In this document: positions 1-5,550 of the stretch, piece after piece
Layout: every line of letters begins with the position of its first letter
How positions within the stretch are numbered: position 1 is the stretch's first letter
DNA from: Dehalococcoides mccartyi
GTDB lineage: Bacteria; Chloroflexota; Dehalococcoidia; UBA2979
DNA length: 5,905 bases
NCBI GenBank assembly: GCA_945888895.1
Contig: CAMDAY010000140.1
Span: 1 to 5,905 of the forward strand
Reading direction: 5' to 3'
Translations under genes and position numbers: made by a program
The notes under the pieces: model-generated
Databases searched by the model: none
The model's input: only the letters and a program-made list of their open reading frames with translations
Told to the model about the DNA's origin: nothing

Positions 1-650
1 TCCTTCGACTCGATCGGCATGATCGGCGTGCGCATGTCGGCCATGCCGTTCAGGATGGCGGAGTTCGGCGCGGACATCTTCAGCGTGACGGTGTTGGCGT
101 CGGTCGCCACGGCCTCGGTCATGAAGCGGAAGTTCGTGCGGCGCGGGTAGAGCGCCGCCTTTTCCTTGTCCAGCAGGGCCGCGTGGCGGTTCAGGCTGTA
201 CGCGACGTCCGAGGCGTTCAGCTCACGACCGTTGGTCGGCGCTTTGTCGTGGAAGAAGACGCCCTTGCGCACCTTCAGCGCGATCTCGGTCGGAGATTTC
301 ACTTCCCACGACTCGACCAGAGACGGCTCGAGCTTGAAGTTCTGCTTGTTCGCCTTCAGCGCCAGGTTGCCCCACAGGCCCCAGTAGGTCGGGCCGGCGG
401 AGAGCATAGTCGCGGGGTCGTACGGCTCGCTCAGCTTGCCGGTGCCCTGGCGGATCGTGCCCTTGCGGACGAGCGGCTGCGGGCCGCTGGCGGCGCCGGT
501 GCCTCCGGTGGGTGCCGGGGTCGTCGTTGACGACCCGCCCGAGCAGCCGATGAGCGCCGCGGCGGACAGGCCGACGCCCATCACACCAGCGCCGCGGATC
601 AGGCCACGTCGCGACATCGTCGAACTCGACCAGTACTTGGTGTCACTCAT
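1..650 (-). CDS. ABC transporter solute-binding lipoprotein, SBP_bac_5 (peptide/nickel) type, N-terminal part
   Basis: Binding component of an ABC importer of the oligopeptide/dipeptide/nickel class; it would sit lipid-anchored outside the membrane and hand ligand to a permease not in this window. The frame is open from the ATG at 650 to the left edge (216 full codons of a family normally 500-600 aa), so only the N-terminal part is seen. Residues 13-18 read SRRGLI, a twin-arginine motif, followed by a hydrophobic stretch and the lipobox LIGC with the lipidated cysteine at 36. A Gly/Ser/Thr/Pro/Ala-rich linker (37-57) follows, as is usual for surface lipoproteins. The family hallmarks are LEPSLVESWE (107-116), a KVRKGVFFHD segment (126-135) and NASDVAYSLNR (145-155). 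GGAGGG at 658-663, 7 nt upstream, supports this start over the in-frame ATG at 617. It lies 62 bp after the crotonase gene on the same strand, so cotranscription is likely. The ligand cannot be predicted; members also bind opines, sugars or other small molecules. Confidence 0.87.
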   Translation of the reverse strand, partial: MSDTKYWSSSTMSRRGLIRGAGVMGVGLSAAALIGCSGGSSTTTPAPTGGTGAASGPQPLVRKGTIRQGTGKLSEPYDPATMLSAGPTYWGLWGNLALKANKQNFKLEPSLVESWEVKSPTEIALKVRKGVFFHDKAPTNGRELNASDVAYSLNRHAALLDKEKAALYPRRTNFRFMTEAVATDANTVTLKMSAPNSAILNGMADMRTPIMPIESK

Positions 651-712
651 GTCAGTTCCCTCCGAGAACATTCAACAAACGAGGTGCGCGACAGCGCCGC
701 GCCATCGATTGA

Positions 713-1540
713 CTAGAGAAGCTCTCCGCTGTTGAACGATTCAATCGTTCCGCGGAGACCGTTGGCACGAATCGACGCTCGCACGATGTCGATCGTGTCT
801 GTGTAGTGCAGCAGAGCATCCATCTCGGCGCCGGTGCGGATGGCGACACTGAAGCCCTGGATGTCCATCTGACGGTTGATGCTGGACTTCTTGAGTTGGA
901 GGAACTTGGACGGCAGGTTCGACATCCGCGTCGCCATCTCCTTGACCGTCGACTCCAACTGGTCGGCGGGCACCGCGCGGTTCGCCCAGCCCCAGTCCGA
1001 GGCCGTCTTGCCGTCGATCTGTGCGCCGACGGTGTACGACATCTCCTTGGCGCGCTTCGGGCCGATCAGCCACGACCACATCGGGCTGATGTAGCCGCCC
1101 CCCAACGGGACAGACGGCAGGCCGATGCGCGCGTCCTCGGCGACCACGGTGATATCGCACATGACGGCAGTCTGGCTGGCAACGCCGAGGCAGTAGCCGT
1201 GAACCTGGGCGATGATCGGCTTCGGGTTGTTGAAGAAGCGCAGGTACCGGTCGATGCTCCGGTGGAGATTGATCGCGTCGTCGACGACGTCGCCGCGGGC
1301 GTGCTGCTCCTCCTCGGGCGTCGTGGATTCGCTGCGGGCACGCACGTCGGCGCCAGCGCTGAAGGCGCGGCCGTTGCCGCGCAGGATGATCACGCGTACC
1401 TCCGGATCCGCGTTCGCCTTTGCGAAGTTGGCTTCGAGGCCCTCCCACACCGCCGCGTTGAACGCGTTCAGGCGCTCCGGACGGTTCAGAGTCACGTAGG
1501 CCAGCCGGCCCTCGCGCTCGTACAGCACCTCGTCAGCCAT
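713..1540 (-). CDS. Crotonase-superfamily protein (enoyl-CoA hydratase/isomerase-like) lacking both hydratase glutamates
   Basis: Cytoplasmic 275-aa crotonase-fold protein that should act on an acyl-CoA thioester. Visible family features: VTLNRPERLNAFN (16-28), the first oxyanion-hole strand AFSAGADV (59-66), the second oxyanion region HGYCLGV (114-120), the MCD turn (127-129), and a late KKSSINRQMDIQG helix (217-229). Aligning VMCD with the MMCD of rat mitochondrial enoyl-CoA hydratase puts Gln123 at the position of Glu144. Aligning GLPS with GQPE puts Ser143 at Glu164. Neither acid of the classical hydratase is therefore present. The stretch between SAGAD and the second oxyanion glycine is about 13 residues longer than in the rat enzyme. 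The start has GAGGGG at 1548-1553 with 7 nt spacing. The gene lies 115 bp downstream of the ACAD and upstream of the binding-protein gene, probably one transcription unit. Hydrolase, isomerase, C-C lyase or decarboxylase chemistry are all open; the superfamily call is firm, the reaction is not. Confidence 0.9.
   Translation of the reverse strand: MADEVLYEREGRLAYVTLNRPERLNAFNAAVWEGLEANFAKANADPEVRVIILRGNGRAFSAGADVRARSESTTPEEEQHARGDVVDDAINLHRSIDRYLRFFNNPKPIIAQVHGYCLGVASQTAVMCDITVVAEDARIGLPSVPLGGGYISPMWSWLIGPKRAKEMSYTVGAQIDGKTASDWGWANRAVPADQLESTVKEMATRMSNLPSKFLQLKKSSINRQMDIQGFSVAIRTGAEMDALLHYTDTIDIVRASIRANGLRGTIESFNSGELL
723..758 (-). other. Long imperfect hairpin inside the last codons of the crotonase gene
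   Basis: The inner arms GAACGATT (734-741) and AATCGTTC (743-750) form a perfect palindrome around one base. Outside them TCTCCGC (723-729) pairs with GCGGAGA (752-758), leaving a 4/1-nt internal loop. That gives 15 base pairs in 36 nt, ending 8 nt before the stop codon at 713-715. No U tract follows in the minus-strand transcript, so it is not a standard intrinsic terminator. It could stabilise the upstream mRNA 3' end or set relative expression of the crotonase and the solute-binding protein. Chance cannot be excluded without comparison to orthologues. Confidence 0.5.
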
Positions 1541-1584
1541 CTCGGATCCCCTCGTTCGACGCTTACGGTACGTCGATGTTGCGA

Positions 1585-1616
1585 CGCCGGACTCCAGCGG
1601 GTGCCAGAGTCCGGCG
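1585..1616 (-). terminator. GC hairpin without U tract between ACAD and crotonase genes
   Basis: CGCCGGACTC (1585-1594) and GAGTCCGGCG (1607-1616) are perfect 10-bp inverted arms around a 12-nt loop, in the 115-bp gap 40 bp after the ACAD stop codon and 45 bp before the crotonase start. The minus-strand transcript continues with TCGCAACATC, so there is no U run; after the hairpin on the plus strand comes ATTGTTC, also weak. Intrinsic terminators lacking U tracts have been proposed in high-GC bacteria. Partial termination, attenuation or mRNA processing between the two genes are all compatible. Confidence 0.45.
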
Positions 1617-1655
1617 ATTGTTCACCAACCTCGACGCGCGTGTCCACGCAGCCGA

Positions 1656-2873
1656 CTAGCCGCGCGGGAGGCCCAGGCCGCGCGTGGCGATGATGCCGCG
1701 CTGGATCTCGGACGTACCACTGGCAATCGTCGCGGACACGGAACGCACGTAGGACTTCGTCGGGCCAGCGCCCATCGCGGCCCGGCTGCTCTCGTCGTCC
1801 CAAACGTTGGCGTAGAGGCCGAATGCCTTCACGCCGGTGTTCGCCACGCGCTGCGCCAGCTCGGAGCCGAACGTCTTGCTGACGGAGGCCTCGTAGTTCG
1901 GCACCATGCCGCGCGCCTGGATCGAGATGATGCGGAGCGAGAAGTTGTACATCACCTCGCTCTCGATGTAGCGGTCGGTGAGAGCGTCACGGACGGACGG
2001 CAGCGCACTGATGCGGGACTGCTCAGCGCCCGCACCCTTGGCGTAATCGATCAGCCGCGTGATCTCGCGCCGAGCCGCGACCGCGCCGGTGATGTTCGAC
2101 CGTTCGAAGTCGAGCAGCGTCATCCCCACGTACCAGCCACGGTTCTCCTCGCCGACGCGGTTGGAGACCGGGACGCGAACGTTGTCGAAGAACGTCTCGT
2201 TGAAGTGGTGCTCGTCTGCCATGTTGACCAGCGGACGGACGGTGATGCCCGGCGTCGTCTTGTTCATCAGCACGAACGACACGCCACGGTGCTTCGGCGC
2301 CTCCGGGTCGGTGCGGACGAGGACGAAAAGCCAGTCGGCGAAGTGACCGCCGGAGGTCCAGATCTTCTGGCCGTTGACTACGTAGTCGTCGCCATCGCGG
2401 ACGGCACGGGTCTTGAGCGCCGCGAGGTCGGAGCCGGCCTCCGGCTCCGAGTAGCCCTGGGCCCACACCACCTCGCCGCTGAGCAGCTTCGGCAGGTGTT
2501 CCTTCTTCTGCTCCTCGGTGCCGTGGATGATAAGCGTCGGTCCCAGCATGGAGGCGCCCGCGGGAAGGCCCTGCGGCACCTCCGCGATCGTCATCTCCTG
2601 CTTGTAGATGAACTGCTCCATCGGGGAGAGCCCGGCGCCGCCGTACTCCTTCGGCCAGTGCGGGGCGACCCATCGCTTCTCGCCCAGCGCATCCACCCAC
2701 TCCTGCGAGACGCGGCGCGCCTCCGGGTCGGCGTCCTTCCGATCCTCCATCCAGTCGTAGCGCGAGCCGAAGCCCCGCGCGTCACGCTGGTAGCGCGGCG
2801 GCACCTTCTTGTCGATGAAGGTACGTACCTCCTGACGGAAGGCCGACTGCTCCGGAGTGTCGTTCCAGTCCAT
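1656..2873 (-). CDS. Acyl-CoA dehydrogenase family flavoprotein
   Basis: FAD-dependent alpha,beta-dehydrogenation of an acyl-CoA thioester, cytoplasmic, electrons normally passing to ETF. The 405-aa product shows the helical N-terminal domain (TPEQSAFRQEVRTFI from residue 6, then WPKEYGGAG at 73-81), the middle beta domain with YSEPEAGSDL (141-150) and VVNGQKIWTS (165-174), and the C-terminal helical domain ending ASGTSEIQRGIIATRGLGLP (384-403). The medium-chain-type catalytic Glu position (the YEGT motif) is Ser385 here. LLDFER puts Glu257 where isovaleryl-CoA and long-chain dehydrogenases carry their base. The usual R-x-x-FG stretch of the FAD-binding C-terminal helices is replaced by a Gly/Ala-rich segment and LPSVRDALTD (291-300), as in many actinobacterial ACAD paralogues. 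ATG 2873 is preferred over an in-frame GTG at 2891 because AGAAAGG (2880-2886) lies 6 nt upstream and the MDW...TPEQ opening is typical. It is first in a probable unit with the crotonase and binding protein. Chain length and substrate are unknown. Confidence 0.95.
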   Translation of the reverse strand: MDWNDTPEQSAFRQEVRTFIDKKVPPRYQRDARGFGSRYDWMEDRKDADPEARRVSQEWVDALGEKRWVAPHWPKEYGGAGLSPMEQFIYKQEMTIAEVPQGLPAGASMLGPTLIIHGTEEQKKEHLPKLLSGEVVWAQGYSEPEAGSDLAALKTRAVRDGDDYVVNGQKIWTSGGHFADWLFVLVRTDPEAPKHRGVSFVLMNKTTPGITVRPLVNMADEHHFNETFFDNVRVPVSNRVGEENRGWYVGMTLLDFERSNITGAVAARREITRLIDYAKGAGAEQSRISALPSVRDALTDRYIESEVMYNFSLRIISIQARGMVPNYEASVSKTFGSELAQRVANTGVKAFGLYANVWDDESSRAAMGAGPTKSYVRSVSATIASGTSEIQRGIIATRGLGLPRG

Positions 2874-2879
2874 GAGATG

Positions 2880-2886
2880 CCTTTCT
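2880..2886 (-). promoter_or_regulatory. Ribosome binding site deciding the ACAD start
   Basis: Reads AGAAAGG on the minus strand with 6 nt to the ATG at 2873. A GTG at 2891, six codons upstream in the same frame, would place this site inside the coding sequence, so the ATG is the better start. Confidence 0.6.
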
Positions 2887-2937
2887 GGCACAGGGGCGTT
2901 CGCATGGGCGCGGTCGGCCCGGACACGAACAGGTAGG

Positions 2938-2943
2938 ATAATA
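2938..2943 (-). promoter_or_regulatory. Candidate -10 box for the ACAD unit
   Basis: The minus strand reads TGTATTATCC here; TATTAT matches the sigma-70 consensus at five of six positions and has a TG just upstream. Transcription starting a few bases on would give a leader of roughly 55-60 nt. No good TTGACA-like -35 lies at 16-18 bp (GGTTCG at 2961-2966 with 17-bp spacing is a poor match). That is consistent with an activator or another sigma class, or with a chance match. Confidence 0.3.
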
Positions 2944-3118
2944 CATGGGGCTGGTACTATCGAACCTATCTGCCTTGTCTCTACCGAATCTTCACTATCG
3001 TCGGCATCCTTGGGGGCGCTCGAGGCCTAGTGGTATTCCACGGGACCCAACGACTCGAATGCGGTACGCAGTGCTACAGTGCGAGCCGCGTTCCGAAATT
3101 GCGCATAAAAATATTGTT

Positions 3119-3124
3119 GGAAGG
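3119..3124 (+). promoter_or_regulatory. Ribosome binding site for the GTG-started second crotonase
   Basis: GGAAGG lies 8 nt upstream of the GTG at 3133. The conserved N-terminal beta strand (LYEVADNGVATVTINHPE) begins only ten residues into the protein and no in-frame ATG precedes it usefully, so this site fixes the start. Confidence 0.6.
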
Positions 3125-3132
3125 ATACCCCC

Positions 3133-4017
3133 GTGGCTGAGCTGCCCACGTTCGAGCATGTGCTGTACGAAGTCGCCGACAACGGCGTCGCGACGGTCAC
3201 GATCAATCACCCGGAGAGCCACAACACGCTCTCGCTGGACGTGATCGCCGACATTGACAGCGCGATGAAGCACGCGGACCTGAACCAGGCCGTCAAGGTG
3301 ATCATCCTCACGGGCGCGGGCCGCTCGTTCTCCGCCGGCCACGATGTTTCCGGCCGCACGCGAGAGCCAAAGCCGTTCTGGCTCGACTCGCGCCCGGGCA
3401 GCGTCGAGGAGCGCTACGACCGCGAGGAGAAGTACTACTACGAGGCCAACCTGACGATCCGCAACCTGCGGAAGCCGACCATCGCCGGCATCAAGGGCCA
3501 CGTGGTCATCGGCGGCATGATGACGGCCTTCTCCTGCGACCTCATCGTCGCCGAGGAGTCCACCAACCTGTGGTGCCCGTCGCTCCGCCCGCCGCAGGCC
3601 GGCACCGGCGGCGAGCTGATGCACCTCCCGTGGGACATCGGCGTGCGCAAGGCCAAGGAGATGCTCTGGACCGGCGACCCGCTCGACATCCACGAGGCAC
3701 ACGCCCTCGGGATGATCAACCGCATCGTCCCGGACGGCCGCCTCGACGCTGAGTGCCGCCGCCTGGCCGACCGCATCGCCCTGATGCCGGTCCGCCAGAC
3801 GTGGTTCACGAAGAAGTCGATCAACAAGATGCTCGAGGCGCAGGGCCAGCTCCTCGCCTACGAGCTGCACTTCCTCTACCACCAGCTCGGCCACGCCTCC
3901 GACACGATGCAGGACGCCGGCAAGGCCGGCCAGGTCGTGCGCCAGGCGGAGGGCATGCGGGGCTGGCTCGAGATGCGCGACGGCCCGTTCCGCGACCAGG
4001 CGGCTCGCGAGTACTAG
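3133..4017 (+). CDS. Crotonase-superfamily protein, second paralogue, lacking both hydratase glutamates
   Basis: Cytoplasmic 294-aa acyl-CoA-handling protein of the crotonase fold. Seen in order: TVTINHPESHNTLS (21-34), oxyanion-hole strand SFSAGHDV (65-72), a long loop rich in charged residues and tyrosines (73-112), KPTIAGIKGHVVIGG (114-128), the SCD turn (134-136), KAKEMLWTGDPLDIHEAHAL (173-192), and FTKKSINKMLEAQGQ (225-239). Aligned to rat enoyl-CoA hydratase on the CD turn, Met130 replaces Glu144. At the second acid the CPS motif puts Ser150 in place of Glu164. The loop between SAGHD and the second oxyanion glycine is about 14 residues longer than in the rat enzyme. It is about 20 residues longer than the other crotonase here, with which it shares the long loop, the serine and the KKS(S)IN helix, but overall identity looks modest. 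The GTG start has GGAAGG 8 nt upstream. It is divergent from the ACAD and stands alone before a terminator. Hydratase activity is unlikely; another crotonase reaction is expected. Confidence 0.92.
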   Translation: MAELPTFEHVLYEVADNGVATVTINHPESHNTLSLDVIADIDSAMKHADLNQAVKVIILTGAGRSFSAGHDVSGRTREPKPFWLDSRPGSVEERYDREEKYYYEANLTIRNLRKPTIAGIKGHVVIGGMMTAFSCDLIVAEESTNLWCPSLRPPQAGTGGELMHLPWDIGVRKAKEMLWTGDPLDIHEAHALGMINRIVPDGRLDAECRRLADRIALMPVRQTWFTKKSINKMLEAQGQLLAYELHFLYHQLGHASDTMQDAGKAGQVVRQAEGMRGWLEMRDGPFRDQAAREY

Positions 4018-4038
4018 CCGCCCGCTCCCACTGATCGC

Positions 4039-4085
4039 GCCCGGCGCGCCGTCGAGGCCACTCGGCGGCGCGGCCGGGCTTCTTC
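4039..4085 (+). terminator. Rho-independent terminator of the second crotonase gene
   Basis: GCCCGGCGCGCCG (4039-4051) pairs with CGGCGCGGCCGGGC (4066-4079) over 13 bp with one bulged base and a 14-nt loop, followed by TTCTTC. It begins 22 nt after the stop codon, in a convergent gap. The following T-rich tract is short, but position and stem strength make termination likely. There is no T run on the minus-strand side, so it probably does not serve the MFS gene. Confidence 0.72.
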
Positions 4086-4206
4086 ATGCCTGTCGACGAG
4101 GAGACTGCGAGAACGGGCGGCGGCGGGGCCCCTCACCCTGCCACTCCCCAAACGGGAAAGGATTCTGACCAGGCTCTGGCCCACTGCCCATACGTGGACA
4201 AGGTTG

Positions 4207-4231
4207 GGGCTGGCGCCTGCTTCGCTAGCCC
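4207..4231 (-). terminator. Hairpin across the MFS stop codon, possible 3' end element
   Basis: GGGCTGGCG (4207-4215) and CGCTAGCCC (4223-4231) are 9-base inverted arms with one imperfect pair around a 7-nt loop. The stop codon TAG (4225-4227, minus strand) lies in the outer arm. No U run follows. It may mark the MFS transcript end; no better terminator for that gene was seen in the 207-bp convergent gap (4018-4224). Confidence 0.3.
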
Positions 4232-5550
4232 TCTGACAGGGTGCGGCGCGCCTCCGGCTTCTTCGCGAACAGGAGGAGGCCAGTGGCGACGACGGCGAGC
4301 GCGGCGACGAGGAGGAACGCGCCGTCGTAGGAGTTCGTGCGGTCGTAGTAGAACGAGACGAGGAACGGCGCGCTGGCGCCGATGAACAGGGCGAACGGCA
4401 GCCCAGCGCTCCGCACCGCGCCGAGGTATCGGCGACCAAAGAACGAGGCCCACACCGTCTCCTGCAGCGGAACCAGCCCGCCCCAGCCCATCCCGAGCAG
4501 GAAGAACCCAACGACCACCCACCAGTCGGCGTGTGCGCGCACGGCGTAGACGATGAGCACCAGCGCGATGGCGTTCGTCACGAAGCCGAGCATCGCGCTC
4601 CTGGTCGGGTCGGCACGGTCGCCCAGCCAGCCCCAGAACGGCTTCGTGAGCATCGAGGGAATCGAGCTGACGGTGATCATCGCCGCGGCGAACGTGCCGC
4701 TGTATCCCGCGGAGGTGAGGTACGGAATCGTCTGCAGGATCATGATCCCTATCGAGAGTGTGCCGCAGCCGAAGCCGACGACGATCAGGTAGAACGACAG
4801 CGTCCGGATCGCCTGCGCGCGCGTGAGCGAGGTCTCGAAGTCGTGCGTCGCGGCGCGACCGCCGCCTGCGGCGACCTGCGCGTTCGTCTTGCCGTCCGGG
4901 TGCAGCCCGTAGTCCTCGGGCGTGCGGCGCATCAGCAGCGTCAGCGGGAGCGCAATCACCAGCGCGCCGATCGCCAGCAGACGCCACGCCGTGCGCCACC
5001 CGTCAACCTCGATGAGCAGCGTTGCCACTGGCGGCATCAGCGCGCCCGCAAACGAGACACCCATCGAGGCGATCCCCGCCACGCGCGCGCGGCGCTCCAC
5101 GAACCACTTCGACAGCGTGACGTTGACGACCAGCGTGCCGGACATCGCGGCGCCCGCGGTGAGGATGAGGCCGTTGAGCAACCACCACTGCCAGAGCTGC
5201 GTGACGAACGAGCAGAGGAAGATCGCGGTGACCATCACCAGCGTGCCGATGGTCATCAGCCGCCGGCCGCCGTGCCGGTCGACGTACGTGCCGATGAACA
5301 GGCCCGTGAACGCGAGGACGAACTGCCCAATGAACCGCGAGAAGAAGAACTCCGACTGCGCCCAGTGCAGCTCCTGCGTCATCGGGCGGCTGAACGCGCC
5401 ATAGACAGAGTTCTGCGCCGCCGTCGTGATCCACGATGCGAGGAACGCCGCACCGACAAGCCAGTAGCCCCAGTACACCCGACCGACCCGAGCGCGCACG
5501 CCCGTGTCGAGGTGCTCATCGGGCGCGGTGTCTGTATCGGGCGCGACCAC
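4225..5550 (-). CDS. MFS permease, monocarboxylate/OFA-like
   Basis: Inner-membrane secondary transporter of 441 aa, the normal length for a 12-helix MFS protein. A polar N-terminus of about 25 residues precedes helix 1 (about 27-46). Further helices fall near 72-92, 98-116, 122-143, 156-178 and 188-207; after a central cytoplasmic loop (208-247) come about 250-272, 281-303, 317-336, 342-362, 380-402 and 408-428. Motif A between helices 2 and 3 is GTYVDRHGGRR (87-97), with a partial copy in the second half, GWLGDRADPTRS (307-318). The loop opening RRTPEDYGLHPDG (208-220) is typical of the oxalate/formate-antiporter and monocarboxylate-like MFS groups, suggesting an organic-acid substrate; direction is not predictable. 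The GTG start directly follows the TAG of the upstream luciferase-like gene with no gap, indicating an operon and probable translational coupling. The upstream SD is weak (GAAG). A multidrug-type role is less likely but not excluded. Confidence 0.92.
   Translation of the reverse strand: MVAPDTDTAPDEHLDTGVRARVGRVYWGYWLVGAAFLASWITTAAQNSVYGAFSRPMTQELHWAQSEFFFSRFIGQFVLAFTGLFIGTYVDRHGGRRLMTIGTLVMVTAIFLCSFVTQLWQWWLLNGLILTAGAAMSGTLVVNVTLSKWFVERRARVAGIASMGVSFAGALMPPVATLLIEVDGWRTAWRLLAIGALVIALPLTLLMRRTPEDYGLHPDGKTNAQVAAGGGRAATHDFETSLTRAQAIRTLSFYLIVVGFGCGTLSIGIMILQTIPYLTSAGYSGTFAAAMITVSSIPSMLTKPFWGWLGDRADPTRSAMLGFVTNAIALVLIVYAVRAHADWWVVVGFFLLGMGWGGLVPLQETVWASFFGRRYLGAVRSAGLPFALFIGASAPFLVSFYYDRTNSYDGAFLLVAALAVVATGLLLFAKKPEARRTLSEG

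Larger units (their letters stand above)
2874..3132. promoter_or_regulatory. Divergent control region between ACAD and second crotonase genes
   Basis: These 259 bases separate two genes transcribed away from each other, so they must hold both sets of promoters. The region is patchily AT-richer than its surroundings, notably around 2935-2945 and 3096-3118. It contains a dyad overlapping the expected ACAD -35 zone (2953-2966), a dyad centred near 3035 (3024-3047), and a CAGTGC-TA-CAGTGC direct repeat (3069-3082). These are plausible but unproven operators for a shared regulator, such as the TetR-family repressors common beside acyl-CoA genes; no regulator gene is in the window. No credible gene was found here. 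Confidence 0.6.

Noticed and set aside
686..702. GCGCG...CGCGC hairpin between the first crotonase and the binding-protein gene
   Set aside because: Only a 5-bp stem in GC-rich sequence, followed by a mixed tract; too weak to call a terminator.
1557..1575. CGACG...CGTCG inverted repeat upstream of the first crotonase
   Set aside because: A 5-bp stem with a 9-nt loop is expected by chance at this GC content.
806..1693. 295-codon open frame on the plus strand opposite the first crotonase
   Set aside because: Arg/Ala/Val/Asp-rich composition with no recognisable motif, antisense to a clear crotonase; a typical high-GC shadow frame.
2937..2942. GATAAT as a plus-strand -10 box for the second crotonase
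   Set aside because: No -35-like hexamer at suitable spacing, and the start codon is about 190 bp downstream; the same bases fit better as a minus-strand -10.
2995..3894. 299-codon open frame on the minus strand opposite the second crotonase
   Set aside because: Low-complexity Val/Arg/Ala/Asp-rich product, antisense to a well-supported gene with family motifs, and it runs through the divergent promoter region.
4086..4385. 99-codon open frame on the plus strand starting after the terminator
   Set aside because: No Shine-Dalgarno site before its ATG, which directly follows the terminator tract; its second half is an Arg-rich shadow of the MFS gene.
4133..4999. 288-codon open frame on the minus strand within the MFS gene
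   Set aside because: Arg/Ala/Asp-rich, no membrane segments or motifs, while the overlapping frame encodes a full 12-helix transporter.
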